64,000 nt of DNA from Hyphomicrobiales bacterium (GTDB taxonomy: Bacteria; Pseudomonadota; Alphaproteobacteria; Rhizobiales; Xanthobacteraceae): contig PNAI01000026.1 of the NCBI GenBank assembly GCA_003169835.1, positions 22,369 to 86,368 of the forward strand. Direction: 5' to 3'. The notes under the pieces were generated by a model. The model saw only the letters and a list, made by a program, of their open reading frames with translations. It ran no database searches and had not been told where the DNA came from. The position numbers and the translations under genes are program-made. Shown piece by piece: positions 45,181 through 55,929 of this stretch (position 1 is its first letter; every line of letters starts with the position of its first letter).

Positions 45181-45975
45181 TTGGTCATGGAGCATCATCC
45201 CAAGCGTTTGCTCGGCGAACTCACGTCACCCGAAATCACGCGACATCTGAGCAAGACCTCGATCCTTTGCCTACCGCTGGGCTCGATCGAGCAGCATGGA
45301 CCGCATCTGCCGCTTGATACCGATGCCGTACTGGCCGAGGCGATCACGCAAGCCGTCATCGCAGGCTGCGGCGACAAATATGACCTCTGGCAGCTTCCGG
45401 CGCTGCCGATCGGACTTTCGCGCGAGCACGCCTGGGCGCCGGGCACGCTGTCGCTGACCGTCGAGACCATGACCGCTCTGCTGCGCAACATCGCAAGCGA
45501 AATCGCCCGTGCGCTGCCCTCGCGCAATCTGGTCGTGCTCAACGGTCACGGCGGCAACCGCGGTATCCTCGATGCACTGGCGCGCGAGCTTTCGGCCGAC
45601 TTCGATTTGAATTTCTGCGCGCTCCATCTCGGCGCCATGATGAGCGCGCCGTCCGGCGCGGCGTTTACGGAAATCCACGGCGGCAAGGACGAGACTTCGG
45701 TAATGCTGGCGCTGGCACCACACCTTGTACGCCGCGATTTGATCGCGCAGCTCAAAGCCCCGAAGGACGCGGCGATGGTCCAAGCTTTAATCCTCGATCC
45801 GGCTGTAAGCTGGCCCTGGACCAGCGATGATCCGCGCATCGCGCACCTGGGCGTGATCGGCGATGCGCAAACCTCCTCGGCGGAACACGGCCAGGCGATC
45901 GTTGCACGCGTCGTCGAGGCCGCCGCGATCGCATTCGAGCGGCTGCTTGAAAATCAGCGCAGGTTACAACGCTGA
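45181..45975 (+). CDS. Creatininase family amidohydrolase
   Basis: A 264-residue protein with a TTG start at 45181; ATG at 45187 is the alternative. Metal-binding motifs of the family are GSIEQHGPHLPLDTD, LNGHGGNRG and EIHGGKDETS. The family includes creatininase, MftE and the archaeal formamidopyrimidine deformylase ArfB, which acts in archaeal riboflavin and F420 synthesis. Standing 70 bases after a GTP cyclohydrolase II gene, a role in hydrolysing an amide or formamide of the same pyrimidine intermediate is likely but inferred. Confidence 0.88.
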   Translation: MVMEHHPKRLLGELTSPEITRHLSKTSILCLPLGSIEQHGPHLPLDTDAVLAEAITQAVIAGCGDKYDLWQLPALPIGLSREHAWAPGTLSLTVETMTALLRNIASEIARALPSRNLVVLNGHGGNRGILDALARELSADFDLNFCALHLGAMMSAPSGAAFTEIHGGKDETSVMLALAPHLVRRDLIAQLKAPKDAAMVQALILDPAVSWPWTSDDPRIAHLGVIGDAQTSSAEHGQAIVARVVEAAAIAFERLLENQRRLQR

Positions 45976-45981
45976 CGACAT

Positions 45982-46677
45982 TTAAGACTGATATCGCTCG
46001 TCGAAGGCATAGCCGCCGCCACGCACCGTGCGGATGGGGTCGGTTTCCTTACCGCGGTTGAGCGCCTTGCGCAGGCGCCCCACATGCACATCGACCGTGC
46101 GCTCGTCGATGTAGACATCCCGCCCCCACACGCTGTTGAGCACTTGCTCGCGCGCATATACGCGGCCCACGTTTTCCATCAGGAATTCCAGCAAGCGAAA
46201 TTCCGTGGGCCCGAGCAATATCTCGCGCCCTGCCCGCAACGCGCGCTTCTTGTCGCGATCGAGCTGAATGTCGCCGACCGACAATACGCTTGCGAGGCTT
46301 TGCGGCTTGGCGCGGCGCAACAGCGCCTGCACGCGAGCCAGCAGTTCAGGGACGGAAAACGGTTTGACGATGTAGTCATCGGCGCCGGTCGCAAGGCCGC
46401 GGATGCGTTCGGGCTCCTCCCCGCGCGCGGTCAGCATGATGATCGGCAGCTGTTTCGTTTCCGGCCGCAATCGCAAGCGCCGCACCAACTCGATTCCGGA
46501 CAGACCGGGAAGCATCCAATCGATGACCGCAAGATCTGGAGGATTTTCCCTGATCCGAATATCGGCCTCGTCCCCATGCGCAGAAGTCTCGACGGCGAAG
46601 CCCTCTTTCTCAAGGTTGTAGCGCAGCATGATCGCCAGAGACTCTTCGTCCTCCACGATCAGAATGCGGGCCGTCAT
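45982..46677 (-). CDS. phoB: Phosphate regulon response regulator PhoB
   Basis: A 231-residue OmpR-family regulator: acidic pocket VEDEE, phosphoacceptor Asp in LAVIDWMLPG, Lys in IVKPFS, and winged helix with YIDERTVDVHVGRLRKALN. It activates genes through Pho boxes under phosphate limitation. Its start overlaps the phoU stop by four bases, making it the last gene of pstSCAB-phoU-phoB. The cognate kinase gene phoR is not in the window. Confidence 0.95.
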   Translation of the reverse strand: MTARILIVEDEESLAIMLRYNLEKEGFAVETSAHGDEADIRIRENPPDLAVIDWMLPGLSGIELVRRLRLRPETKQLPIIMLTARGEEPERIRGLATGADDYIVKPFSVPELLARVQALLRRAKPQSLASVLSVGDIQLDRDKKRALRAGREILLGPTEFRLLEFLMENVGRVYAREQVLNSVWGRDVYIDERTVDVHVGRLRKALNRGKETDPIRTVRGGGYAFDERYQS

Positions 46678-47402
46678 GGACTTTTCCGTTTCGTTTCGAT
46701 CGGCGCGCTGATCAACGATGTGAGATCGCCCTTCGGCCGGTCATCAGGCAACATCTTGCCTTCGACCATGTGGTAGACGTTTTCGGCGATGTTGGTGGCG
46801 TGGTCGCCCATGCGCTCGATATTCTTGATGCAAAACATCAAATGAATGCAAATCCCGATATTGCGCGGGTCCTCGATCATGTACGTCAGCAATTCGCGCA
46901 GCAGCGAATTGTTGACCGCATCGATCTCTTCGTCGCCGCGCCAGACCGCAACCGCCTTTTCGACGTCGCGTCGAATATAGCTGTCGAGCACGTTCTTGAG
47001 CGCGACGAGGGCGAGATCAGCCATGTGCTCGACGCCACGCATCACCTGACGGAGCTGAATATCGTTGTCCAGAACGCTGACGCGTTTTGCGATGTTTTTC
47101 GCAAGATCGCCGATGCGTTCAAGGTCGTTGGAAATTCGCAATGCCGCGACGATCTCGCGCAGGTCGGCCGCCATCGGTTGCCGGCGCGCGATCGTTAAGA
47201 TCACCTTCTCTTCGATCTCGTGCTGAATGCCGTTGATCTTGGCGTCGTCAGCGATGATCCGCCGCGCCATCGCAACGTCGAGCCGGTCCAACGACCTGAT
47301 GGCATCGATCACCTGCTTCTCCGCCAAACCACCCATCTCGGAGATCATGCGCGCCAGCGCTTGCAGATCCGCATCGAACGCTCTGATCGTGTGCTCTGTC
47401 AT
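46674..47402 (-). CDS. phoU: Phosphate signalling protein PhoU
   Basis: A 242-residue all-helical protein made of two PhoU repeats (roughly residues 10-110 and 115-215). Characteristic stretches are ISNDLERIGDLAKNIAKR and IKNIERMGDHATNIAENVYHMVEG, which carry the metal-binding E/DxxxD-type motifs. It links the Pst transporter to PhoR and restrains PhoB activity when phosphate is plentiful. It follows pstB by 46 bases and is coupled to phoB. Confidence 0.96.
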   Translation of the reverse strand: MTEHTIRAFDADLQALARMISEMGGLAEKQVIDAIRSLDRLDVAMARRIIADDAKINGIQHEIEEKVILTIARRQPMAADLREIVAALRISNDLERIGDLAKNIAKRVSVLDNDIQLRQVMRGVEHMADLALVALKNVLDSYIRRDVEKAVAVWRGDEEIDAVNNSLLRELLTYMIEDPRNIGICIHLMFCIKNIERMGDHATNIAENVYHMVEGKMLPDDRPKGDLTSLISAPIETKRKSP

Positions 47403-47448
47403 CGCGGCTGATCCTTATCAATCGTGGCAGTCTTCGCTTGCGTCAAAA

Positions 47449-48273
47449 TCACCCGAAACGTCCGGTGATGTAGTCTTGCGTGCGGCGGTTTTCCGGATTA
47501 GTGAAAATGAAAGTCGTCGTATTAAATTCGATCATTTCACCAAGATACATGAACGCCGTGAAATCGGATACGCGCGCCGCCTGTTGCATGTTGTGCGTGA
47601 CGATCACAATCGTATAGTCGTTTTTCAATTCGTCGATCAGCTCTTCGATCTTTGCGGTGGCGATCGGATCGAGCGCCGAGCACGGCTCGTCCAGCAGGAT
47701 AACCTCGGGTTTGACCGCAATTGTACGGGCGATACACAGCCGCTGCTGCTGTCCGCCTGAAAGACTGAGCCCGTTGGCGTTTAGCTTGTCCTTGACCTCT
47801 TCCCATATCGCGGCGCGCCGCAGCGCCTGCTCGACCTGTCCATCGAGCTCCGACTTGCTCAGGCGCTCGTACAAGCGGACGCCGAACGCGATGTTCTCAT
47901 AGATCGTCATCGGAAACGGCGTCGGCTTCTGAAACACCATGCCGACGCGCGCCCGCAACAGATTGAGATCCTGGTCAGCCGCCAGGATGTTCTTGCCGTC
48001 GAGCAATACCTCGCCTTCGGCGCGCTGATTTGGATACAAGTCATAGATGCGATTGAGCACGCGCAGGAACGTGGACTTTCCGCATCCGGACGGCCCGATG
48101 AAAGCCATGACTTTCTTTGCGTAAAGCGAAACGTTGATATCCTTGAGCGCGCAGTGATCGCCGTAATAAAAATTGAGTTTCCGGATCGTGATCTTTTCGG
48201 CCCCGCCGCCGATCGGCAGAGGATTGCCAACGACGGGGACCGGCGCCATCATGCGGGTTATTGCAAATGTCAT
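47449..48273 (-). CDS. pstB: Phosphate ABC transporter ATPase PstB
   Basis: A 274-residue ABC ATPase. Walker A is [11 protein letters not shown], the signature LSGGQQQRL, Walker [14 protein letters not shown], and the switch histidine is in VTHNMQQA. The PstB-specific ending [18 protein letters not shown] is present. It powers high-affinity phosphate uptake with PstA and PstC. It overlaps pstA by four bases. Confidence 0.97.
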   Translation of the reverse strand: MTFAITRMMAPVPVVGNPLPIGGGAEKITIRKLNFYYGDHCALKDINVSLYAKKVMAFIGPSGCGKSTFLRVLNRIYDLYPNQRAEGEVLLDGKNILAADQDLNLLRARVGMVFQKPTPFPMTIYENIAFGVRLYERLSKSELDGQVEQALRRAAIWEEVKDKLNANGLSLSGGQQQRLCIARTIAVKPEVILLDEPCSALDPIATAKIEELIDELKNDYTIVIVTHNMQQAARVSDFTAFMYLGEMIEFNTTTFIFTNPENRRTQDYITGRFG

Positions 48274-49121
48274 GACGTCTTCCTTGAAGCCGCGAGCATA
48301 CGGGCAATGATGCTGAGCGCGAGCACCGCGAGCGTGATGATCAGTGCGCCGGTCCAGGCCAGTTTTTGCCAGTCCTTGTAGGGGCTGAGCGCAAATTGGA
48401 AAATCACCGCCGGCAGGCTTGCCATCGGCGCATTCAGATCGGCGCTGAAGAATTGGTTGTTAAGTGCCGTGAACAGGATCGGCGCGGTTTCTCCGCTGAT
48501 GCGCGCGATCGCAAGCAAAATGCCGGTGAGGATGCCGGCTTTCGCCGCCCGATACGACACCCGCCGGATCACGTAGAGCCGCGGCATGCCGAGCGCGGTG
48601 GCCGCTTCCCGCAGTTCCTTCGGCACCAGCAGCAGCATGTCCTCAGTGGTGCGTACCACCACCGGAATGACAATGACCGCGAGCGCCACCGCACCGGCGT
48701 ACGCGGAGAAGTGTCCCATCGGCGCGACCATCACCTCATAGATAAACAGACCGACGATGATCGAGGGCGCACTCAGCAGAATGTCGTTGATAAAACGCAC
48801 AACCTGGGTGAGCGGCGAGTATCGGCCATACTCCGCCATATAGGTGCCGGCGAAAATGCCGATCGGCGTACCGACAGCCACCGCAAGGCTGGTCATGATC
48901 AGACTGCCGACGATTGGATTGAGCAGGCCGCCGTCCGACCCGGGCGGCGGTGTCATCTCGGTGAAAACCTTGAGCGAAAGACCGGACATGCCCTCAACGA
49001 CCAGCGTCCAGAGAATCAACACCAGCCATCCCAGCCCGGCAAGCGTCGCACCGACCGACAGCACCAGCATTGTCATGTTGCGAAAACGGCGCCGGGCGTA
49101 GAGCATCATCATGGCGCTCAT
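48270..49121 (-). CDS. pstA: Phosphate ABC transporter permease PstA
   Basis: A 283-residue inner-membrane permease with six hydrophobic helices. The cytoplasmic coupling loop for the ATPase is [20 protein letters not shown]. An N-terminal helix ([22 protein letters not shown] is the region; first 20: [20 protein letters not shown]) is followed by the binding-protein-dependent transport domain. It overlaps pstC and pstB by four bases each, showing tight translational coupling. Confidence 0.95.
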   Translation of the reverse strand: MSAMMMLYARRRFRNMTMLVLSVGATLAGLGWLVLILWTLVVEGMSGLSLKVFTEMTPPPGSDGGLLNPIVGSLIMTSLAVAVGTPIGIFAGTYMAEYGRYSPLTQVVRFINDILLSAPSIIVGLFIYEVMVAPMGHFSAYAGAVALAVIVIPVVVRTTEDMLLLVPKELREAATALGMPRLYVIRRVSYRAAKAGILTGILLAIARISGETAPILFTALNNQFFSADLNAPMASLPAVIFQFALSPYKDWQKLAWTGALIITLAVLALSIIARMLAASRKTS

Positions 49122-50098
49122 CCCATCCGCCGGTCGATGCGCAGCAGCATGTAACGCGCCGCAGCGAGCACGATAAACGTCATGACAAACAGGATCAGGC
49201 CGAGCGCGATCAGCGACGACGTATAGATGTCGCCCACGGCTTCGGTGAACTCGTTGGCGATGGTGGCCGATATCGTCGTTCCGGGCGCCAGCAGCGATGG
49301 CGAAATCCTGTGTGCATTGCCGATGACGAAGGTCACCGCCATGGTCTCGCCCAGGGCGCGCCCGAGCCCGAGCATGAAGCCGCCGACCACGCCGACCCGC
49401 GCATAGGGCAGCACCACATTGCGCACGACTTCCCAGGTCGTGGCGCCCACGCCGTAAGCCGCTTCCTTGAGCACCGGCGGAATTGCTTCGAACACGTCGC
49501 GTGAGATCGACGTGACGAACGGCAGCACCATGATTGCCAAGATCAAACCCGCGGTCAGAATTCCGATGCCGTACGGCGGCCCCGCGAACAATTCGGAGAG
49601 CACCGGTACATTACCGAACACCTTGATCAGGAACGGCTGCAACGTCCCCTGTAGGAATGGTGCGAATACGAACAGGCCCCAGATGCCGTAGATGATGCTG
49701 GGAATGCCCGCGAGCAGCTCGATTGCGATTCCGATCGGCCGCCGTAGCCAAATTGGACAAAGTTCGGTCAGGAAAACCGCAATCAGCAACCCGAATGGCA
49801 CGGCGATGACCATTGCGATGAGCGACGTCACGAGCGTGCCGTAGATCGGCGCAAGTGCGCCGAAATTCTCCGTGACCGGATTCCAGCGCTGCGAGACCAA
49901 AAAACCCGCGCCGAAGTTGCACAGCGCCGGGATCGCACCGATGAACAACGCAATGATGACACCGGCGAGGATCGCCAGCACGATGAGTGCAGCCGCGACG
50001 GTCGAGAAATGGAAAATGCGGTCGCGCAATCTCAGGCGGTCGAGGACCTGCCCGCGCAACAAAGCGATACTGCTATTTTGCAACGCCGCATCGCTCAC
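49118..50098 (-). CDS. pstC: Phosphate ABC transporter permease PstC
   Basis: A 326-residue permease with the PstC hallmark [20 protein letters not shown] in the first periplasmic loop, [19 protein letters not shown], and the coupling loop [20 protein letters not shown]. It forms the transmembrane channel with PstA. The start lies 45 bases from the pstS stop. Confidence 0.96.
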   Translation of the reverse strand: MSDAALQNSSIALLRGQVLDRLRLRDRIFHFSTVAAALIVLAILAGVIIALFIGAIPALCNFGAGFLVSQRWNPVTENFGALAPIYGTLVTSLIAMVIAVPFGLLIAVFLTELCPIWLRRPIGIAIELLAGIPSIIYGIWGLFVFAPFLQGTLQPFLIKVFGNVPVLSELFAGPPYGIGILTAGLILAIMVLPFVTSISRDVFEAIPPVLKEAAYGVGATTWEVVRNVVLPYARVGVVGGFMLGLGRALGETMAVTFVIGNAHRISPSLLAPGTTISATIANEFTEAVGDIYTSSLIALGLILFVMTFIVLAAARYMLLRIDRRMG

Positions 50099-50143
50099 GG
50101 GCCGCCTCCCAACGGATTGCCGTCACAACGTTCTTGGCCGCGC

Positions 50144-51184
50144 CTAGTTGGACACTGCGAATATTGCCTTACCGCTTTGGTCCTTGATCTCCGCAGCCCA
50201 CGCCTTCTGGATCGCGTTGACCACATTATCCGGCATTGGAACGTAGTCGAGTTCCTCAGCCATCTTGTCGCCCTTGCTGTAAGCCCAGGCGAAGAATTTC
50301 AGCGTCTCGGAAACCGCCTCCGCATCCTGCGGCTGCTTGTGAATGAGGATGAAGGTGGCGCCCGCGATCGGCCATGATGCGGCGCCCACCTCGTCCGTCA
50401 GCACGATGGCAAAGCCGGGCGTTCCGACCCAATCGGCGCTGGCCGCTGCCGCTTGGAAGGCCGCCGCCGTCGGCGCGACTGCACTGCCGGCCTTGTTGAT
50501 CATCTTGGCGAAGGCAAGCTTGTTTTGCTTGGCGTAGGCGTATTCGACATAACCGATCGCGCCCTTGGTATTGGCCACGTTGTTGGCCACACCCTCGTTG
50601 CCCTTGGCGCCGATGCCGACCGGCCACTCGACCGCCGTGTTGGCGCCGACTTTCGATTTCCAATCGGCGTTTGTCTTCGCGAGGTAGTCGGTAAAAATGA
50701 AGGTCGTGCCCGAACCGTCCGAGCGGTGCACTACGACGATCGCCTGCGCCGGAAATTTCGTCTCCGGATTGAGCTTCTTGATCGCCGAATCGTCCCAGCT
50801 CTTGATCTCGCCCAGGAAGATGCGCGCAAGCGTCGCGCTGTCGAGCACGAGGCCTCCGGCCGCAACACCGTCGATGTTGAACACCGGCACCACGCCTCCG
50901 AGCACGGTCGGGAACTGTATCAAGCCGGCTTTGGTAAGTTCCTCGCCCTTGAGCGGCATATCGGTGGCGCCGAAGGTCACCGTCTTGGCTTGAATCTGTT
51001 TGATGCCGCCGCCCGAACCTATGGATTGATAATTGAGTCCGACGCCGGTTTCTTTTTTGTAGGCATCAGCCCACTTGGCATAGACCGGATAAGGGAACGT
51101 CGCGCCTGCGCCGGAAATATTAGCGGCGGTCGCGATACCTAGCGTTGCGACGGCAAATATGCCGGCGGCAACGAGCGTTTTCAT
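50144..51184 (-). CDS. pstS: Phosphate-binding periplasmic protein PstS
   Basis: A 346-residue secreted binding protein. The ATG at 51184 is preferred because it starts the signal peptide ([19 protein letters not shown]) and has GAGG upstream. Phosphate-contacting motifs are [25 protein letters not shown] and [12 protein letters not shown]. It delivers phosphate to PstCA. It is the first gene of the operon, directly behind a Pho box. Confidence 0.97.
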   Translation of the reverse strand: MKTLVAAGIFAVATLGIATAANISGAGATFPYPVYAKWADAYKKETGVGLNYQSIGSGGGIKQIQAKTVTFGATDMPLKGEELTKAGLIQFPTVLGGVVPVFNIDGVAAGGLVLDSATLARIFLGEIKSWDDSAIKKLNPETKFPAQAIVVVHRSDGSGTTFIFTDYLAKTNADWKSKVGANTAVEWPVGIGAKGNEGVANNVANTKGAIGYVEYAYAKQNKLAFAKMINKAGSAVAPTAAAFQAAAASADWVGTPGFAIVLTDEVGAASWPIAGATFILIHKQPQDAEAVSETLKFFAWAYSKGDKMAEELDYVPMPDNVVNAIQKAWAAEIKDQSGKAIFAVSN

Positions 51185-51254
51185 GTACCTCAAAATTCTC
51201 TCCTGGTATTCCCGCATTGTTGGGACTGCCACACCGCCGTTCTATGAACTTGAG

Positions 51255-51272
51255 ATGACAGCGAGATGACAG
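51255..51272 (-). promoter_or_regulatory. Pho box upstream of pstS
   Basis: On the minus strand the sequence reads CTGTCATCTCGCTGTCAT: two CTGTCAT half-sites separated by four bases, the classic PhoB-binding direct repeat. It lies about 70 bases before the pstS ATG and implies PhoB-dependent induction of the whole pst-phoU-phoB operon. Confidence 0.9.
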
Positions 51273-51340
51273 TTCAAGGCACTGATAAATATAGATTTTA
51301 TTGTGTAACCCGCCGCGGATGCGGCGACGGCACAAAATCG

Positions 51341-52867
51341 TCACTCCGGCCGAGGCGGCACAACGATAATCAGATAGCGCACCGCCGGCCCGGCAGTGCC
51401 AAAATATTCGCGCGCGACCTCGAATTCGAAGCGCCGGCCCGCGGAGCCAGCGCGCGCTTCGATCGTGCCGACGCATGCGCGATCGGCCTGCACGCAAACC
51501 AGCGCGATGCCGGCGTGCGCGAGCTTTCCCTGATCGATCCATGGCGCAACGAGAACATTGAGTTCCGCAAACGCCGACGGCCGCTCCGGAAGGTAGAACG
51601 CTGCGGCGTAGCTGAGAACGGCATCGCCGCCGACGAATTGCAGCGGCCGGCTGGTGACCTCATGCCATGCGCGCGCGATCCGCTCCGCAACCAGCCTGCC
51701 ATGCGCGGCCCGCGGTGCAACGCCCTCGCGGTGTATCGCGCTTGCGATGAACGGCGATGCCGCAAATAGCACGCACGGCAGCGCGATCGCGACCGTAACG
51801 ATCCGCACCGCTACAGCGCGCGTGACCACAATGAGCGGCGACGACAGCAGCACCACCGGCAGCAGCGTCCAGGCCGACATGGTCCACAGCGAGTTGATCT
51901 CAATGCCGGCGAGTGGCGCTACCAAAGTCGGCAACAGCAACGGCAGCCAGAACGCCACCGCGGCAAGCTTCCGCTCCGGCATCGACGGCTTAAATGTATC
52001 GGCAAGCGCGACACGATCCGGACGGACCCAGGCGAGCACGAGCAGCACCGGCAACGCCACATAGCCAATGGCGCCGCCGAGATAGCCCAACGCTCGCATC
52101 GAGAACGAGCCGAACGATCCCGTCCCATGAGCTGCCATCGCGTAGGAAAACGGGAGAAAGTCGTTGGCAAAAAGCCAGACGACATGGGGCAAAAGCGCAA
52201 ACGCCCCCACCGCGATCGTGATCCAGGGCGCGGCCGAACGGAAATAAGCCCCACGTCGCGGATCGATCAGCGCCGCAAGCCCAAGGCCTGCAAGCAGGAA
52301 GATCGACCAATATTTCCCCTGCATGCACGCGGCGGCACCGAGGCCGGCGAGCGCCGCATCCAAGCGTCCGCGAGTCTCGAACGAACGGATAAACCACAGT
52401 GTCGTAACCGCCCACAGCGGAAGCAACACGGTGTTCGGATTAAATTTGAGCGCATGAAAATTATAAAAAGGAATAAGCGTGAGTAGCGCCATCGCGACCA
52501 CGCGCTTCTCGCCATCGAGAAAGCGCTCAGACAGCCGCCACGCGATCCACAGCGCCACCGCAACGACCGTCATTGCGAGCAGGTAGTAGGCCCAGTCGAC
52601 CGCCGGGAACAGCATGAACCAGCCCCGCACCAGCCACGCGGCGAGCGGTGGATGCTTGGAATAGCCGAAGGCGAGTTCGCGCGACCACGCCACGAGTTCC
52701 GCCATATCAAAATGGATGTCCTGGCTTGCCTTGGCGAACGCGCCGTAGAGCGTCCAGATCGCCACGTAGCCGACGAGCACGCCCAAGACCGCGCGCGCGC
52801 GCCGTGCGGGATCGCTGAGCGCTGCGACCAAATAGTCGACCGGACGTAACAGGCGTGAAAGACTCAT
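51341..52867 (-). CDS. Glycosyltransferase family 39-type membrane protein
   Basis: A 508-residue GT-C protein with about 12 helices. The first periplasmic loop has the acidic catalytic site region FDMAELVAWSRELAFGYSKHPPLAAW, whose first 20 residues contain the Asp-Met-Ala-Glu core; this is the ArnT/PMT_2 pattern. It should transfer a sugar from a polyprenyl-phosphate donor to lipid A, a glycan or a protein on the periplasmic side. A C-terminal soluble domain of about 100 residues follows. It stands alone, downstream of the pstS promoter region on the same strand. Confidence 0.85.
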   Translation of the reverse strand: MSLSRLLRPVDYLVAALSDPARRARAVLGVLVGYVAIWTLYGAFAKASQDIHFDMAELVAWSRELAFGYSKHPPLAAWLVRGWFMLFPAVDWAYYLLAMTVVAVALWIAWRLSERFLDGEKRVVAMALLTLIPFYNFHALKFNPNTVLLPLWAVTTLWFIRSFETRGRLDAALAGLGAAACMQGKYWSIFLLAGLGLAALIDPRRGAYFRSAAPWITIAVGAFALLPHVVWLFANDFLPFSYAMAAHGTGSFGSFSMRALGYLGGAIGYVALPVLLVLAWVRPDRVALADTFKPSMPERKLAAVAFWLPLLLPTLVAPLAGIEINSLWTMSAWTLLPVVLLSSPLIVVTRAVAVRIVTVAIALPCVLFAASPFIASAIHREGVAPRAAHGRLVAERIARAWHEVTSRPLQFVGGDAVLSYAAAFYLPERPSAFAELNVLVAPWIDQGKLAHAGIALVCVQADRACVGTIEARAGSAGRRFEFEVAREYFGTAGPAVRYLIIVVPPRPE

Positions 52868-52988
52868 CCCTCGGCGGCTCGCGATTCACACTTCTATGAC
52901 ATGGCGCGGACGAGACGGTCCATGCCCTATTGCGTAATACATCCAGCGGATCGAAAGTCCGCACCCGAGGGACTTTGGAGATGCCGCC

Positions 52989-54023
52989 ATGGCACTGACT
53001 TTGCCCGCTCGCGCGACTGCCGCAGGCGCATTGAGCGCCATTGTTCTGCTCGCGGGACTAGCAGTCATCCACTCCGCATCCGCCGACCCGGTTGCCGATT
53101 TCTATCGCGGCAAGACCGTCAACGTGCTAATCGGCGTGGGCGTCGGCGGCGAATACGACATCCAGGCGCGACGCGTGGCGCGCCACATCGGCAAGCACAT
53201 TCCCGGCAACCCGAATATCGTACCGCAGAATATGACCGGCGCCGGCGGCTTGCGGATGACCAACTATCTCTACGGCGTCGCCGCCCGCGACGGCACCTAC
53301 ATCGGATGATCGCCAACGCCTTTCCGGCGCTCCAGGCCGCAGGCATTCCCGGCGTGCAATTCGATGCGGCGAAGATGCAGTGGCTCGGCTCGATCGCGCC
53401 CGCGGTCGAGACCATGGCGGTGTGGCACACAACCGGCGTTAAGACGATCGAAGACGCACGCAAACGCGAAACCATCGTCGGTGCGTCCGCGCGCGGTGCC
53501 ATCACGTTCACCTACCCGGCATTGATGAATGACCTGCTGGGCACCAAGTTCAAGATCGTGACCGGCTATCCGGGCGGCAACGAGATCAATCTCGCGATGG
53601 AACGCGGCGAGGTCGAGGCGCGCAACAACACCTGGTCGAGCTGGAAAGCCACCAAAGCCGCCTGGCTCAAGGACCGCAAGATCGTAATTATCGCACAAGC
53701 CGGACCCAAAGCATCCGACCTTGACGCACCTTCAGTCGAGATGTTGGCCCGCAATGCCGATGACCGTCAGCTCATCGAACTGGTGATGTCGGGCACGCAG
53801 CTCGGTCGCCCGCTCACGACCAACGCCGGCGTGCCACCGGAGCGCGTCGCGGCTTTGCGCTCAGCCTTCGCCGCGACGATGAAGGACGCCGAATTCCTGG
53901 CTGAAGCGGCTGCGCTCAATTTCGAGGTCAATCCTGTACTCGGTGAATCGATGCAGCGGATCGTCGAAAAAGTGCTGAGCACACCCGCACCGGTGGCTGC
54001 GCGCAAAGAGCCTTTTGGAGTAG
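52989..54023 (+). pseudogene. Tripartite tricarboxylate transporter (TctC/Bug) type binding protein, frameshifted
   Basis: The first 106 codons encode a signal peptide and the start of a Bug-type substrate-binding protein (DFYRGKTVNVLIGVGVGGEYD; NPNIVPQNMTGAGGLRMTNY), then stop at 53307-53309. The frame resumes one register over with MIANAFPALQAAGIPGV. The join reads ATCGG-ATGATC where ATCGGCATGATC would restore it, so one base is missing near 53306. Near 54000 a two-base loss in a GC run would explain why the natural ending AKSLLE-stop (54021-54023) is out of frame and the frame runs on into lepA. It is either a decaying gene or contains two sequencing errors. Confidence 0.8.
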
Positions 54024-54111
54024 CAAACGGTCGCGGCGGCGGGGCCTTACGCGCAGGACTTAAAAGGTCAGGCCGCTTGCCGCTGCGCAAGCGCGATGTT
54101 ATCTGCCCCCC

Positions 54112-55917
54112 ATGGCTGCAGTTCCGATCGAAAACATCCGCAATTTCTCGATTGTCGCGCATATCGACCATGGCAAATCGACGCTCGCCGACCGGCTGAT
54201 TCAGCTCACCGGGGGGCTGGCCGAGCGCGAGATGGTCGAGCAGGTGCTCGATTCCATGGATATCGAGCGCGAGCGCGGCATCACGATCAAGGCGCAGACC
54301 GTACGGCTCAATTACAAGGCGCGCGACGGCAAGACCTACATTCTCAACCTGATCGACACGCCCGGCCACGTCGATTTCGCCTACGAGGTCAACCGTTCGC
54401 TCGCGGCCTGCGAGGGCTCGCTGCTCGTGGTTGATGCCAGCCAGGGCGTCGAGGCACAGACGCTCGCCAACGTCTATCACGCCCTCGACGCCGGACACGA
54501 AGTCGTGCCGGTCCTCAACAAGGTCGATCTCCCCGCAGCCGAGCCCGACAAGGTCAAGCAGCAGATCGAGGACGTCATTGGGCTCGACGCCTCGAACGCG
54601 ATCCGCATTTCCGCCAAGACCGGACAGAATGTTCCGGAAGTACTCGAAGCCATCGTCACTCGCCTACCACCGCCCAAGGGCGATCGCGAGGCGGCGCTGA
54701 AGGCGCTGCTGGTCGACAGCTGGTACGATTCTTATCTCGGCGTGGTCGTGCTGGTGCGCGTCGTGGATGGCACGATGAAAAAAGGTCAGCTCATCCGCAT
54801 GATGGGCACCAACGCGACTTACGAGGTCGATCGCGTCGGCGTGTTCACACCCAAGCTGCTTCCCGTCGACGAACTCGGGCCCGGGGAGATCGGCTTTCTG
54901 ACCGCCTCCATCAAGGAAGTGGCGGACACGCGCGTCGGCGATACCATCACCGACGACCGCAAGCCGACCGAAAATGCCTTGCCCGGCTTCCGGCCGTCCA
55001 TTCCGGTGGTGTTCTGCGGGCTGTTCCCGGTCGATGCCGCGCAGTTCGAGGACTTGCGCGCGGCCATGGGCCGGTTGCGGCTCAACGATGCGAGTTTTTC
55101 CTACGAGATGGAAACCAGCGCAGCTCTCGGCTTCGGATTCCGCTGCGGCTTTCTCGGCCTGCTGCATCTGGAGATCATCCAAGAGCGGCTCGAGCGCGAA
55201 TTTAATCTCGATCTGATCGCGACCGCGCCGTCGGTGATCTACAAAATGACGTTGCGTGGCGGCAAGGACATCGAAATTCACAATCCGGTCGATATGCCGG
55301 ACCCCATGCAGATTTTGGAAATCCGCGAGCCGTGGATCGAGGCGACGATTCTCACGCCCGACGATTATCTCGGCGCGGTGCTCAAACTGTGCCAGGACCG
55401 CCGTGGCGCGCAGGTCGATCTCACCTACGTGGGCTCCCGCGCGATGGCAAAATACAATCTGCCACTCAACGAAGTGGTATTCGATTTCTACGACCGCTTG
55501 AAATCGGTGTCGAAGGGCTACGCTTCGTTCGACTATCATCTCACCGACTACAAACCGGCCGACCTCGTGAAAATGTCGATCCTGGTCAATGACGAAGCCG
55601 TTGACGCGCTCTCCATGCTGGTCCACCGCACGCGCGCCGAGGGCCGCGGCCGCGCGATGGTGGAAAAGCTCAAGGAACTCATCCCCTCGCACATGTTCCA
55701 GATTCCGATCCAGGCGGCGATCGGCGGAAAAATCATCGCGCGCGAAACCGTGCGCGCCTTCCGCAAGGACGTCACCGCAAAATGCTACGGCGGCGACATA
55801 TCGCGCAAACGCAAACTTCTGGACAAGCAGAAGAAGGGCAAGAAGCGCATGCGCCAATTCGGCAAGGTCGACATCCCGCAGGAAGCGTTCATTGCGGCGC
55901 TAAAAGTCGACGTCTGA
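54112..55917 (+). CDS. lepA: Elongation factor 4 (back-translocase LepA)
   Basis: A 601-residue translational GTPase. G1 is [10 protein letters not shown]2 lies around [12 protein letters not shown]3 DTPGHVDF, G4 NKVD. Domains II, III and V and the LepA-specific C-terminal domain ([18 protein letters not shown] and [10 protein letters not shown]) are complete. It binds ribosomes and back-translocates or remodels stalled elongation complexes. It ends 12 bases before the convergent M15 peptidase stop. Confidence 0.98.
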   Translation: MAAVPIENIRNFSIVAHIDHGKSTLADRLIQLTGGLAEREMVEQVLDSMDIERERGITIKAQTVRLNYKARDGKTYILNLIDTPGHVDFAYEVNRSLAACEGSLLVVDASQGVEAQTLANVYHALDAGHEVVPVLNKVDLPAAEPDKVKQQIEDVIGLDASNAIRISAKTGQNVPEVLEAIVTRLPPPKGDREAALKALLVDSWYDSYLGVVVLVRVVDGTMKKGQLIRMMGTNATYEVDRVGVFTPKLLPVDELGPGEIGFLTASIKEVADTRVGDTITDDRKPTENALPGFRPSIPVVFCGLFPVDAAQFEDLRAAMGRLRLNDASFSYEMETSAALGFGFRCGFLGLLHLEIIQERLEREFNLDLIATAPSVIYKMTLRGGKDIEIHNPVDMPDPMQILEIREPWIEATILTPDDYLGAVLKLCQDRRGAQVDLTYVGSRAMAKYNLPLNEVVFDFYDRLKSVSKGYASFDYHLTDYKPADLVKMSILVNDEAVDALSMLVHRTRAEGRGRAMVEKLKELIPSHMFQIPIQAAIGGKIIARETVRAFRKDVTAKCYGGDISRKRKLLDKQKKGKKRMRQFGKVDIPQEAFIAALKVDV

Positions 55918-55929
55918 CACTTCGCGTCA

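Noticed and set aside
53310..54199. Fusion protein running from the binding-protein frame into lepA
   Set aside because: The extension past 54023 has no similarity to either family and overlaps the lepA start out of frame; a second frameshift explains it better.
54664..55857. 397-codon open frame antisense to lepA
   Set aside because: Long antisense frames are common in GC-rich coding DNA; the translation has no domain features, while lepA is complete.
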